Shown piece after piece: positions 15,411 through 24,553 of a DNA stretch of 29,832 nt (position 1 is the stretch's first letter; each line of letters starts with the position of its first letter). Origin of the DNA: CAZDGV01 sp964505195 (GTDB lineage: Bacteria > Bacteroidota > Bacteroidia > Chitinophagales > Chitinophagaceae); the NCBI GenBank assembly GCA_964505195.1, contig CAZDGV010000020.1:1-29832 (forward strand), given 5' to 3'. A program made the position numbers and the translations under genes. Below the pieces are notes generated by a model. That model saw nothing but the letters and a program-made list of their open reading frames with translations, had not been told where the DNA came from and made no database searches.

Positions 15411-17060
15411 TTACATGATTTCGCTTTCAACCGCAGCATTGCCAACTTTATGATGCTTGGAAGCATAACTCTTGGCTGCAGCGATAAAGTGAACGAAAAT
15501 AGGCTGCGGATTTTCCACAGTGCTCTTCAGTTCCGGATGAAACTGTACGCCGATAAAGAAGGGATGCTGTGGCACTTCCATAATTTCTACCAGTCCGCTT
15601 GCAGGATTCTTTCCGCTGGCAAGCATGCCGGCTTTTTCAAAATCGGCCAGGTAGCGGTTGTTGAATTCGTAACGGTGACGATGACGCTCACTGATATGAG
15701 TACTTCCATAAATGCGATGCGCCAAGGTACCTGTTTTGATATCGCAGGGATAAGCGCCCAAACGCATCGTGCCACCCATGGCTGTGATTTGCTTTTGAGC
15801 TTCCATCAAATCAATTACAGGATGTGTGGTTTCATTATTCATTTCAAAGGAATGCGCATCTTTCCATCCCAGCACATTGCGCGCAAATTCCACTACCGCC
15901 ATTTGCATGCCCAAACAAATTCCAAAGAAAGGCAGTCCGTTTTCACGTGCATGCCGAATAGCAACTACCTTCCCTTCAATGCCCCGATTGCCAAACCCCG
16001 GCGCTACCAGCAAACCATCGAGCTCGGAAAGTTTCTCGGCAACATTTTCGTCATTGATATATTCACTGTGAATATTTACCACATTCACTTTGCACTCATT
16101 CATGGCACCTGCGTGTACAAATGCTTCTAAAATGGATTTGTAAGCATCCTGCAGCTCTATGTATTTTCCAATCAACCCAATATTGACCTGGGTTTTGGGA
16201 TTTTTCAGTTTGTCAATAAATATTTTCCATTTTGCCAATTCGGGCTCGGGGAAGATGGTTACGTTGAGCTTTTTAAGACAAATTTCATCCAGCTTTTCCT
16301 TCATCATCATCAATGGCACTTCATATATGGTGCTGGCATCAGAAGCTTCAATTACTGCCTCCTGCTTTACATTACAAAAGAGTGCAATTTTTCTGCGCAG
16401 CTCGGAACTAAGCGGCTTTTCTGTTCTGCAAACAATGATATCGGGATGTACGCCTTCCTGACTCAGCAACTTTACGCTGTGTTGTGTAGGTTTGGTTTTG
16501 AGTTCCTTGGCCGCTTTCAAATATGGTATGAGGGTAAGATGCACAACCAGGCAATCTTCCTCTGGTAATTCCCATTGAATTTGACGCACTGCTTCCACAA
16601 AAGGTAAGGACTCAATATCGCCTACTGTACCGCCAATTTCAGTGATTACAATATCATACTGTCCGTCGTTTCCCAACAGCAACATGCGGCGCTTGATTTC
16701 ATCAGTGATGTGCGGAATTACCTGCACGGTTTTTCCCAAATAAGCACCTTCGCGCTCTTTGTTGATGACGGTTTGATAAATACGGCCGGTAGTAACATTG
16801 TTGGCCTGAGAGGTATAGAGATTTAAAAAGCGCTCGTAATGCCCAAGATCCAGATCCGTTTCTGCACCATCTTCCGTTACATAACATTCCCCATGCTCAT
16901 AGGGATTGAGGGTGCCGGGATCCACATTAATGTAGGGGTCGAATTTCTGAATGGTTACTTTAAAACCGCGTGCCTGCAAAAGCTTAGCGAGCGAAGCAGA
17001 AATAATGCCCTTGCCTAATGATGAGGTCACACCCCCCGTAACAAAAATGTATTTGGCCAT
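15411..17060 (-). CDS. pyrG: CTP synthase
   Basis: PyrG makes CTP from UTP, ATP and glutamine. The 549-residue product has the synthetase domain (about 1-270) with VTGGVTSSLGKGI, the Mg-binding Asp and Glu region (QKFDPYINVDPGT, ITEIGGTVGDIES) and KTKPTQHSVK. The class I glutamine amidotransferase domain (about 295-540) has nucleophile Cys382 in FFGICLGMQ and the His508/Glu510 pair in VQFHPEL. The ATG at 17060 is the conserved MAKYIFVTGG start. It has a promoter-like sequence upstream and yidC downstream on the same strand with no terminator between. Confidence 0.98.
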   Translation of the reverse strand: MAKYIFVTGGVTSSLGKGIISASLAKLLQARGFKVTIQKFDPYINVDPGTLNPYEHGECYVTEDGAETDLDLGHYERFLNLYTSQANNVTTGRIYQTVINKEREGAYLGKTVQVIPHITDEIKRRMLLLGNDGQYDIVITEIGGTVGDIESLPFVEAVRQIQWELPEEDCLVVHLTLIPYLKAAKELKTKPTQHSVKLLSQEGVHPDIIVCRTEKPLSSELRRKIALFCNVKQEAVIEASDASTIYEVPLMMMKEKLDEICLKKLNVTIFPEPELAKWKIFIDKLKNPKTQVNIGLIGKYIELQDAYKSILEAFVHAGAMNECKVNVVNIHSEYINDENVAEKLSELDGLLVAPGFGNRGIEGKVVAIRHARENGLPFFGICLGMQMAVVEFARNVLGWKDAHSFEMNNETTHPVIDLMEAQKQITAMGGTMRLGAYPCDIKTGTLAHRIYGSTHISERHRHRYEFNNRYLADFEKAGMLASGKNPASGLVEIMEVPQHPFFIGVQFHPELKSTVENPQPIFVHFIAAAKSYASKHHKVGNAAVESEIM

Positions 17061-17115
17061 AAACGAAAATTATGTGCGACCTGCTTAAATCAATGGGAAA
17101 ATTGCGGAGGTCATG

Positions 17116-17146
17116 CAAACCTACAACGAATTTTCTGACATTAAAA
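17116..17146 (-). promoter_or_regulatory. Promoter of pyrG (TTTT-N19-TAGGTTTG)
   Basis: On the minus strand TTTT (17146-17143) stands in for the -33 TTTG, 19 bases before TAGGTTTG (17123-17116), which matches the -7 consensus. The inferred leader is about 50 bases. Confidence 0.6.
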
Positions 17147-17253
17147 AAATATGAAAAAAGGGTGTGGAAAACCGCTGAAAATTATTTTTTGGAAGTCCGG
17201 AAAACACTGAAAAACAATGCAGAAACCATTGCTTTGCGCTGACAACAAATTGA

Positions 17254-18237
17254 TTATAAATAAGCATGGGGCATCAGGTAATGCCGCACATAATCGGCCA
17301 CGCCGTCTTCTAGCGAATAAAAGGGCTGATCATAACCCGCAGCATGGAGTTTACGCATATCTGCTTCGGTATAGTATTGGTAGCTATCGCGAATATCTTC
17401 GGGCATATCGATGAATTCAATTTCGGGCCTGCGGTGCATGGCAGCAAAAGTGGCGTTGGTTAAATCGAGAAAACTGCGTGCCTTGCCCGTACCTAAGTTG
17501 TAAATAGCAGATACTGGTCTTTGCTGCATCAGCCAATAGCAAACACGAAGCACATCTTTTACATACACAAAATCGCGCAGTTGCTGTCCATCCTTAAAAT
17601 CGGGGCGATGTGAACGGAACAGTTTCATTTTGCCGCTTTCCTGAATTTGATGGTAGGCATGTAATATCACACTGGCCATTCTTGCTTTGTGGTATTCATT
17701 CGGACCATACACATTAAAAAATTTCAGTCCGGCCCAGAACGGAGGATGCACATTTTCATGCAGCACCCATTTGTCGAATTCATTTTTAGAAACACCGTAG
17801 GGATTAAGCGGCTTCAGATGGTGAATGCGCTCATGCACATCGCTGTAGCCCAGTGACCCATCGCCATAGGTAGCCGCCGAAGATGCATATACCAGCGGAA
17901 TATTTTGGACCGTACAATAATTCCAGATCTGTTTTGAATAGTCAACATTCAAATGCTGATGTACTGCATAGTTGAATTCTGTGGTATCGGTACGGGCGCC
18001 GAGGTGAAATACAAAATCGATATGCGGATTGTGCTGTTCCAGCCAGGTGAAAAAATGTTCACGATCGATCGCTTCCAGATATTTTTTCCCTTGCAGATTG
18101 GGCGCTTTTTCAGCATCGGTAAAATCATCTACTAATATTAGATTATGATAACCCTTGCTGTTTAAAAATCCTACCAAAGCGCTGCCTATAAAACCGGCAG
18201 CACCAGTTACCACAATCATTTCACTGTATTGATTCAT
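17254..18237 (-). CDS. hldD: ADP-L-glycero-D-manno-heptose 6-epimerase
   Basis: HldD converts ADP-D-glycero- to ADP-L-glycero-D-manno-heptose, the donor for heptose in LPS core and other glycans. The 327-residue product is an extended short-chain dehydrogenase. It has the NAD loop VTGAAGFIGS (10-19), FHLGARTDTTE, the SSAATYG active-site segment, PYGVSK with the catalytic Tyr and Lys, FFNVYGPNEYHK, LRDFVYVKDV and YNLGTGKARSF. These are more specific for HldD than for generic sugar epimerases. Start at 18237 (MNQYSE) or the Met at 18219; the former leaves two bases to the purL stop, so translation is probably coupled. A GT9 protein at 27492 could be a user of the product. Confidence 0.92.
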   Translation of the reverse strand: MNQYSEMIVVTGAAGFIGSALVGFLNSKGYHNLILVDDFTDAEKAPNLQGKKYLEAIDREHFFTWLEQHNPHIDFVFHLGARTDTTEFNYAVHQHLNVDYSKQIWNYCTVQNIPLVYASSAATYGDGSLGYSDVHERIHHLKPLNPYGVSKNEFDKWVLHENVHPPFWAGLKFFNVYGPNEYHKARMASVILHAYHQIQESGKMKLFRSHRPDFKDGQQLRDFVYVKDVLRVCYWLMQQRPVSAIYNLGTGKARSFLDLTNATFAAMHRRPEIEFIDMPEDIRDSYQYYTEADMRKLHAAGYDQPFYSLEDGVADYVRHYLMPHAYL

Positions 18238-18239
18238 AC

Positions 18240-20477
18240 TTAAACGGCACTTAAAGCGTGTTCACTTTGATGTTGCGCCAGTATTTTTTCGATGGCCGTA
18301 TCGTAGCGTTCTTTCCATTGTTCAATGCTACCCCATTGTTCTTTGTCCACTTCAATACTTCCATCCGCTGTTACCTGACCCAAGTGTTCATAGGGGTGAT
18401 TTTGCATGGCTTTTTTGAATGCTTCCAGTTGTGCAGGATGTACACTTACTACTACCCTGCTTTGCGCTTCGCCCATCCAGTAAGCATCTTTGCGCAGCGA
18501 TGGTATTGCCTGCGCTACCTGAAAGCCAAGGTTGCGGGTGAAAGCACTTTCAAGAAGTGTAACAATCAATCCGCCTTCACTTACATCATGTGCCGATGCA
18601 ATGCAACGCAGCTGAATCAGCTCAGCCAGTTTTTGCTGCATTGTATATTCTATATCCAAATCGAATTGCGGTGCCGGACTAAAATCAACACCCCGCAAAT
18701 GATGCAGGTATTCAGAACAAGCAATATCATTGCTACTTGTGCCGAGCATGAAAATATGATCGCCTCCTGCTTTGAAATCCAGCGTCATTTTATCTGCAAT
18801 ATCTTCCAGCAGTCCAACCATACCAATAGTAGGTGTTGGATACACCGCACCATCTGGATGCTGATTGTAAAAGCTCACATTGCCGCCGGTAACTGGTGTG
18901 TTGAATTTGCGACATGCTTCGCCCATACCCTGTATGGCGTGTACAAACTGATGATATACTTCGGGATTGTAAGGATTACCGAAATTGAGACAGTTGGTTA
19001 CACCAAGCGGAAGTCCGCCACTGCAAACAATATTGCGGGCCGCTTCGCTCACGGCAATCATGGCTCCTTTGTAAGGATCGGCAAAAACATATCTGCTGTT
19101 GCAGTCGGTTGTAACAGCCAATCCTTTCTTGGTGCCTTTCACTAACACAACGGGCGCATCGGAAGGATGATTGGTATGTGTGTTACCTGTACCCACCATA
19201 CTGTCGTACTGCCGATACACCCAGCGCTTGCTGGCAATATTGGGCAAAGCAATCAATGCTTCAGCATAACTGCGAACAGTATCGGGAGCAGCAATGCTTT
19301 GCGGATCAAAAGCATTGATTTTTTCGAAATAGGCAGGTGTGCTGTATGCACGCTCGTATTGTGGTGCACCACCACCCAGCACCAACGACTCGGCCGGAAT
19401 TTCAGCTTCCAAATTTCCATGCATGTAAAAGCGCAGGATGCCATCGTCGGTTACTTCTCCAATTTCACTGCAGGGCAAATCCCATTTTTCAAAAACGTTT
19501 TGAACGAGTTGCTCTTTCCCTTTCTCCACCACCATGAGCATGCGTTCCTGACTTTCACTCAGCAGCAGCTCCCAGGTTTTCATTCCTTTTTGGCGCGTAG
19601 GCACTTTATCCAGATCAATGCGCATACCTACTTCTCCCTTGGCGCTCATTTCGGCGGTAGAGCAAATGATACCTGCCGCACCCATGTCTTGCATGCCCAC
19701 AACCGCACCGGTTTGTATTACTTCCAAACAGGCTTCCAATAATTTTTTCTCCTGAAATGGATCACCTACCTGCACTGCAGGAAGCTCTTCTGCACTTTCC
19801 TCGGTAATATTGGCACTAGCGAAAGACGCACCACCGATGCCATCCTTACCCGTTGCACTGCCAACAAAGAAAACCGGATTACCCGTTCCTTTGGCAGTGG
19901 CAGATACGGTTTCGCCATTGCGCACTATACCAACGCTCATGGCATTGACGAGCGGATTGGTATGATAGCATGCTTCAAAATAAATTTCACCGCCAACAGT
20001 TGGCACACCAAAGCAGTTGCCATAATGACCAATACCATGCACCACACCACTTAATAGGTGTTGTGTTTTCGCCTCCTGAATATTTCCGAAACGCAGCGAA
20101 TTGAGCGCAGCGATAGGACGCGCACCCATGGTGAATATATCGCGATGAATTCCCCCCACTCCTGTTGCCGCTCCCTGAAAGGGCTCGATAGCAGAAGGAT
20201 GGTTATGACTTTCGATTTTAAACACCACTCCCAGTCCATCGCCAATATCCATGAGGCCTGCGTTCTCTTCCCCTGCTTTTACCAGCATGCGTCCACCTTC
20301 ACGGGGCAAGGTTTTGAGCCATTTGATTGAATTCTTATAACTGCAGTGTTCACTCCACATGCCGCTGAACGCACACAATTCATTGAAGTTGGGCGTGCGT
20401 CCCAGTTTTTGCTGGATGAGTTCAAATTCTTCTGCTGTAAGTCGTAATTGCTCGGCTGTTTTAACTGTTATTTCCAT
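18240..20477 (-). CDS. purL: Phosphoribosylformylglycinamidine synthase, small PurL type
   Basis: PurL converts FGAR to FGAM with ATP and ammonia in purine synthesis. At 745 residues this is the short form that needs PurS and PurQ partners, neither of which is in the window. Visible signatures: FSGMWSEHCSYKNS (38-51), KIESHNHPSAIEPFQGAATG, GARPIAALNSLRFG, VGMQDMGAAGIICS, LLLSESQERM, NTHTNHPSDAPV, VTGGNVSFYNQ and SAHDVSEGGL. It has two repeats of the AIR-synthase fold. It is the first gene of a purL-hldD pair and is preceded by a 417-base AT-rich spacer with a -7-like box close to its ATG. Confidence 0.98.
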   Translation of the reverse strand: MEITVKTAEQLRLTAEEFELIQQKLGRTPNFNELCAFSGMWSEHCSYKNSIKWLKTLPREGGRMLVKAGEENAGLMDIGDGLGVVFKIESHNHPSAIEPFQGAATGVGGIHRDIFTMGARPIAALNSLRFGNIQEAKTQHLLSGVVHGIGHYGNCFGVPTVGGEIYFEACYHTNPLVNAMSVGIVRNGETVSATAKGTGNPVFFVGSATGKDGIGGASFASANITEESAEELPAVQVGDPFQEKKLLEACLEVIQTGAVVGMQDMGAAGIICSTAEMSAKGEVGMRIDLDKVPTRQKGMKTWELLLSESQERMLMVVEKGKEQLVQNVFEKWDLPCSEIGEVTDDGILRFYMHGNLEAEIPAESLVLGGGAPQYERAYSTPAYFEKINAFDPQSIAAPDTVRSYAEALIALPNIASKRWVYRQYDSMVGTGNTHTNHPSDAPVVLVKGTKKGLAVTTDCNSRYVFADPYKGAMIAVSEAARNIVCSGGLPLGVTNCLNFGNPYNPEVYHQFVHAIQGMGEACRKFNTPVTGGNVSFYNQHPDGAVYPTPTIGMVGLLEDIADKMTLDFKAGGDHIFMLGTSSNDIACSEYLHHLRGVDFSPAPQFDLDIEYTMQQKLAELIQLRCIASAHDVSEGGLIVTLLESAFTRNLGFQVAQAIPSLRKDAYWMGEAQSRVVVSVHPAQLEAFKKAMQNHPYEHLGQVTADGSIEVDKEQWGSIEQWKERYDTAIEKILAQHQSEHALSAV

Positions 20478-20494
20478 AATGGGTGATGTGGTGC

Positions 20495-20502
20495 CAAAAT
20501 TA
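20495..20502 (-). promoter_or_regulatory. Candidate -7 box of purL-hldD (TAATTTTG)
   Basis: On the minus strand TAATTTTG matches TAnnTTTG and lies 17 bases before the purL ATG. The -33 position has no TTTG, so this is a moderate call. Confidence 0.5.
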
Positions 20503-20795
20503 CAAACTGAAAAATTGGCGAACCCTGATTGCGATAATTATTTTCATCATTGATTTTGCTTGCTCCGATATAAACCAAATATCAGTAATCCTATTTCAAA
20601 TTTTACAGCACTATAAACTCCTAAAAGAGGCATTCAAGTCATGAATTAATACAGCATGACATTTCAAAAGCAATTGTATAACCGTTGGAAGAATTGCAAA
20701 AGTGAAGAAAATTGATATCATATTAATTTTATTTATATGTATTATATTTTTCGAAACCCTCAAACTATTTTGGTAAATCATGCGCTTTTATGCAC

Positions 20796-20811
20796 ATTTT
20801 ATTAATAAAAT
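20796..20811. promoter_or_regulatory. Perfect 16-bp palindrome upstream of glnA
   Basis: ATTTTATTAATAAAAT is identical to its own reverse complement and lies 84 bases before the glnA ATG, about 57 bases before the likely promoter box. The symmetry suggests a dimeric regulator site, but AT-rich sequence produces palindromes easily. Confidence 0.35.
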
Positions 20812-20894
20812 AGCTTTAAAAAGAGTAGTAAAATGAATTATTTCATGGTTTTTTAGCAGATTTTAAATTTCTTTGCTCACTTAAAGCAATCACC

Positions 20895-23087
20895 ATGTCA
20901 ACCCTCCGTTTCAAAGCCATCGAAAACTTAAATCGCAGAGAAGCGCTTAACCTGAGTGCTTCCTCCAAAATCACCGCCATTTTTGGAGAGAACGTTTTTA
21001 CACTTGCTACAGCGCGTTCTTTTTTAAGTGATGAGGCATACAAAAGCATCCTCGCATCAATTAAAGGCAATAAAAAAATCGATCGCTCTGTCGCCAATCA
21101 AATTGCGGCCGGTATGCGTCAATGGGCCGAAAGCAAGGGTGTTACCCATTTCACGCACTGGTTTCAGCCACTGACAGGAACCACTGCGGAAAAACATGAT
21201 TCCTTCTTTACATTAAAAAGCGATGGCACTCCCATTGAAGAATTTGAAGGTGCTGCATTGATTCAACAGGAACCCGATGCATCTTCTTTTCCAAGCGGTG
21301 GTATCCGAGCAACTTTCGAAGCACGCGGCTATACTGCATGGGACCCCTCTTCGCCTGCGTTTATCATGGACATCGGCAATGGTAAAACACTTTGCATTCC
21401 TACCATTTTCGTTTCTTATACAGGTGAAACGCTCGATTACAAAGCTCCGCTCCTCAAATCACTGGAAACGCTCAACAAAGCAGCAGTAGATGTAGCACAC
21501 TATTTTGACCGCAACGTAACCAAAGTAACCGCCACCCTGGGATGGGAGCAGGAATATTTTGTAATTGATGAAGCACTTGCAACGGCCCGTCCGGATATCA
21601 TGCTTACCGGAAGAACAGTTTTCGGACATGCGCCTGCGAAAGGACAACAACTGGAAGATCACTATTTCGGTTCCATACCGGAAAGAGTATATGCGTTCAT
21701 GCGCGACTTTGAAGAAGAATCCTACCGCCTGGGCATTCCTTTGCGTACGCGCCACAACGAAGTGGCACCTGCGCAGTTTGAATGTGCGCCCATTTTTGAA
21801 GAAGTGAGTGTGGCGGTTGATCATAATACTTTGCTGATGGATGTAATGGATCGTGTAGCACGCCGGCACAAGTTGCGGGTACTGCTGCACGAAAAACCAT
21901 TTGCAGGCATCAACGGAAGTGGCAAGCATAACAACTGGAGCATGGCAACCGATACCGGCGTAAATCTGCTGGCACCCGGTAAAACGCCTAAGACCAACCT
22001 GATGTTCCTCACATTCTTCGTGAATACCATCAAGGCCGTTGACGACTACGCCGATCTGCTGCGCGCTTCCATCGCATCGGCTGGCAACGACCATCGCCTT
22101 GGCGCTAACGAAGCACCGCCGGCCATCATCTCTGTATTCATCGGCCAGTACCTCTCACGCGTTTTAAAAGACATCAAAGAACGCGTGCGTGAAAAATTTG
22201 ACGAGCAGGATGAAGCCATTCTAAAACTCGATCTGCACCGCAGCATTCCTGAGCTGCTGCTCGACAATACCGATCGCAACCGCACTTCTCCCTTTGCCTT
22301 TACCGGAAACAAGTTTGAGTTCCGCGCGGTGGGTTCTTCTGCCAACTGCGCCAATGCAATGACGGTACTCAACACCATTATGGCGGAAACACTCAAAAAG
22401 TTTAAGCAGGAAGTAGATGCGCTGATTGAAAAAGGAGAGAAAAAAGAAGTAGCCGTGATGCAAGTGATTCGCGAATACATTGTATCCTCTGAAAAAGTAC
22501 TGTTTGAAGGAGATGGCTATAGCGATGAGTGGGCTGAGGAAGCAGCGCGCCGCGGATTGCCCAATGTAAAAACAACTCCACTCGCATTGGATGCAATGGT
22601 GACAGATAAAGCGAAAAAACTTTTCGAACACAACGAAGTACTTACCCATGTTGAGTTGGAAGCACGCCATGAAATTGAACTGGAGAAATACATCAAAAAA
22701 GTACAGATCGAAGCGCGCATCATGGGCGAACTCTGCACCAGCCATGTGCTGCCCGCCGCAATCAAATACCAAAACATCCTGATCAGCAATATCAAAGGAT
22801 TAAAAGACATTGGTATTAAAGAAGACGGCTACGCAAATCAGCTGCAGATTCTCGAAAAAATTTCTCTCCACATTAACCAAGTGAGTGATTTGGTTGAGAA
22901 AATGATTGAAGCACGTAAAGTATGCAATGTATTGAATGATACACGCGAAAAAGCGATTGCATACCAGTCGAAAGTAAAAGATGTATTCTTCGATGACATT
23001 CGATATCATGTTGATAAGCTGGAACTGCTGGTAGACGACAGTAGCTGGATGCTTCCCAAATACCGCGAACTGCTCTTCTTGCGCTAA
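20895..23087 (+). CDS. glnA: Glutamine synthetase type III
   Basis: The enzyme makes glutamine from glutamate, ammonia and ATP. At 730 residues it is of the large GSIII (GlnN) class common in Bacteroidota and cyanobacteria, not GSI (about 470). Marks: THFTHWFQPLTGTTAEKHDSF with the GSIII-specific substrate loop, EFEGAALIQQEPDASSFPSG, LGWEQEYFVID with metal-binding Glu residues, RHNEVAPAQFE, GINGSGKHNNWS, NDHRLGANEAPP and RTSPFAFTGNKFEFR. A GSIII-specific helical C-terminal region follows. The ATG at 20895 starts at MSTLRFKAIE, typical for the class. It is a single-gene unit between a divergent purL and a strong terminator. No P-II or nitrogen regulator gene is near. Confidence 0.97.
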   Translation: MSTLRFKAIENLNRREALNLSASSKITAIFGENVFTLATARSFLSDEAYKSILASIKGNKKIDRSVANQIAAGMRQWAESKGVTHFTHWFQPLTGTTAEKHDSFFTLKSDGTPIEEFEGAALIQQEPDASSFPSGGIRATFEARGYTAWDPSSPAFIMDIGNGKTLCIPTIFVSYTGETLDYKAPLLKSLETLNKAAVDVAHYFDRNVTKVTATLGWEQEYFVIDEALATARPDIMLTGRTVFGHAPAKGQQLEDHYFGSIPERVYAFMRDFEEESYRLGIPLRTRHNEVAPAQFECAPIFEEVSVAVDHNTLLMDVMDRVARRHKLRVLLHEKPFAGINGSGKHNNWSMATDTGVNLLAPGKTPKTNLMFLTFFVNTIKAVDDYADLLRASIASAGNDHRLGANEAPPAIISVFIGQYLSRVLKDIKERVREKFDEQDEAILKLDLHRSIPELLLDNTDRNRTSPFAFTGNKFEFRAVGSSANCANAMTVLNTIMAETLKKFKQEVDALIEKGEKKEVAVMQVIREYIVSSEKVLFEGDGYSDEWAEEAARRGLPNVKTTPLALDAMVTDKAKKLFEHNEVLTHVELEARHEIELEKYIKKVQIEARIMGELCTSHVLPAAIKYQNILISNIKGLKDIGIKEDGYANQLQILEKISLHINQVSDLVEKMIEARKVCNVLNDTREKAIAYQSKVKDVFFDDIRYHVDKLELLVDDSSWMLPKYRELLFLR

Positions 23088-23106
23088 TTACGACCATCCT
23101 ATATGC

Positions 23107-23137
23107 AAGAGCCCCCGGCCTGCCGGGGGTTCTTTTT
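23107..23137 (+). terminator. Rho-independent terminator of glnA
   Basis: CCCCCGGC (23112-23119), loop CT, GCCGGGGG (23122-23129), then TTCTTTTT, 25 bases past the glnA stop. It sits between the convergent glnA and accC and is oriented for glnA. Confidence 0.92.
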
Positions 23138-23156
23138 ATTTCAACACATTGAAAAT

Positions 23157-24494
23157 TTATTTCAACTTGAAGGTTTCCAAAAACTTCGTAGTGAAATTTC
23201 CCTGACGGAATTGCTCGTCTTTCATGAGCTGCTGATGAAAAGGAATGGTTGTTTTTACCCCTTCAATCACATATTCGCTCAGTGCACGACTCATGGTATC
23301 AATGGCTTCTTCGCGGGTACGCGCCACAGCAATAATTTTTCCAATCATCGAATCATAATAAGGCGGAATTACATAGCCCGCATATACATGTGAGTCTATT
23401 CTAATACCATGTCCACCGGGCTGATGCAGAATGGTAATTTTTCCGGGAGATGGCCTGAAATCATTGTATGGATCTTCCGCATTGATACGACATTCGATGG
23501 CATGCATCTGGGGAATATAATCGGCACCGCTAATGGGTTCACCGGCGGCAATCAGAATTTGTTCTTTGATCAAATCAAAATTGGTTACTTCTTCCGTTAC
23601 GCAATGCTCTACCTGAATACGCGTATTCATTTCCATGAAGTAGAAATTGCGGTGTTTGTCTACCAAAAACTCAATGGTACCTACACTTTCATAGCCAATC
23701 GCCGAAGCAGCACGTTTAGCCGCATCGCCCATGGCTTGTCGCAATTCATCAGTCATAAAAGGCGATGGAGATTCTTCTACCAATTTCTGATGGCGACGCT
23801 GAATAGAACAATCGCGTTCGCTCAGGTGACAAACTTTTCCGTAGCGGTCGCCGGCAACCTGTATCTCTATATGTCGGGGTTCTTCTACGAATTTCTCCAT
23901 ATATACCCCATCATTCTTAAACGCAGCAAGCGCTTCTGCCTTCGCGGTATCGTAAGCCCTTTCAATTTCTTCTTCGTTCCATACCACACGCATACCCTTA
24001 CCGCCGCCACCGGCCGTCGCTTTTAAAATAACAGGATAGCCGATTTCCTTTGCGGTTGCTTTGGCATGCTCTGAACTTTCTAATAAACCTCCACTACCAG
24101 GAACAACCGGAACGCCGGCCTGAATCATGGTTTCCTTTGCGGTGATCTTATCACCCATCTTTCTAATTTGATCGGGCGTGGGACCAATGAATTTAATGCC
24201 ACTCTGTTCGCATATTTCTGCGAAGCGTGCGTTCTCCGCCAAAAATCCATAGCCGGGATGAATGGCATCGGCATTGGTAATTTCCGCTGCGGCAATCAAG
24301 TTGGGAATATTCAGATAGGAATCGCTGCTGGAAGGCTTGCCGATACAAACCGCTTCATCAGCAAATTTTACATGCAGACTGTCTTTATCTGCCGTTGAAT
24401 ATACCGCCACGGTGCGGATACCCATTTCGCGACAGGTGCGGATAATGCGCAATGCAATTTCTCCGCGGTTGGCAATCAATATCTTTTTAAACAT
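23157..24494 (-). CDS. accC: Acetyl-CoA carboxylase, biotin carboxylase subunit
   Basis: AccC carboxylates biotin on BCCP using ATP and bicarbonate, the first half-reaction of malonyl-CoA formation. The 445-residue product has the full ATP-grasp build: MFKKILIANRGEIALRIIRT, HPGYGFLAENARFAE, KATAGGGGKGMRVV (ATP-lid glycine loop), ERDCSIQRRHQKLVEE, FYFMEMNTRIQVEHCVTE with the metal-binding Glu and catalytic Arg, and the C-terminal YYDSMIGKIIA. I chose the ATG at 24494, the conserved start; the frame extends to a non-ATG start at 24533, across a palindrome in the accB-accC gap. It lies downstream of accB by 59 bases. Confidence 0.97.
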   Translation of the reverse strand: MFKKILIANRGEIALRIIRTCREMGIRTVAVYSTADKDSLHVKFADEAVCIGKPSSSDSYLNIPNLIAAAEITNADAIHPGYGFLAENARFAEICEQSGIKFIGPTPDQIRKMGDKITAKETMIQAGVPVVPGSGGLLESSEHAKATAKEIGYPVILKATAGGGGKGMRVVWNEEEIERAYDTAKAEALAAFKNDGVYMEKFVEEPRHIEIQVAGDRYGKVCHLSERDCSIQRRHQKLVEESPSPFMTDELRQAMGDAAKRAASAIGYESVGTIEFLVDKHRNFYFMEMNTRIQVEHCVTEEVTNFDLIKEQILIAAGEPISGADYIPQMHAIECRINAEDPYNDFRPSPGKITILHQPGGHGIRIDSHVYAGYVIPPYYDSMIGKIIAVARTREEAIDTMSRALSEYVIEGVKTTIPFHQQLMKDEQFRQGNFTTKFLETFKLK

Positions 24495-24518
24495 GAGATG
24501 ATTTTGATGATCGTGAAA

Positions 24519-24532
24519 TGACCAATTGGTCA
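24519..24532. promoter_or_regulatory. Perfect 14-bp palindrome between accB and accC
   Basis: TGACCAATTGGTCA is fully self-complementary and lies 24 bases upstream of the accC ATG. On the minus strand it directly follows TTGCTTT, so it overlaps a weak promoter-like TTGCTTTG. The mixed-base symmetry looks like a regulator operator, or a small mRNA hairpin between the cistrons. Confidence 0.42.
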
Positions 24533-24553
24533 AAGCAATGCAGATCGCATTCC

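Larger units (their letters stand above)
20478..20894. other. AT-rich intergenic region between divergent purL and glnA
   Basis: 417 bases, clearly more AT-rich than the flanking genes, with stops in all frames and no credible gene. It holds the purL -7 box near its left end, a perfect 16-bp palindrome at 20796-20811, and near its right end TTTCTTTG (20868-20875), an imperfect -7 box 19 bases before the glnA ATG. I found no iterons or transposon remnants. Confidence 0.6.

Noticed and set aside
18258..19145. Plus-strand open frame (295 codons) opposite purL
   Set aside because: It is antisense to purL, rich in Cys, His and Phe in the way of shadow frames, and has no upstream signals.
20516..20533. 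Sigma-54-like GG/GC pair upstream of purL and glnA
   Set aside because: The spacing between the GG and GC elements is two bases too long for a -24/-12 promoter.
20478..20894. AT-rich region considered as a replication origin or insertion remnant
   Set aside because: No DnaA-box cluster, iterons, terminal repeats or target duplications are visible, and neighbouring genes are not origin-associated.
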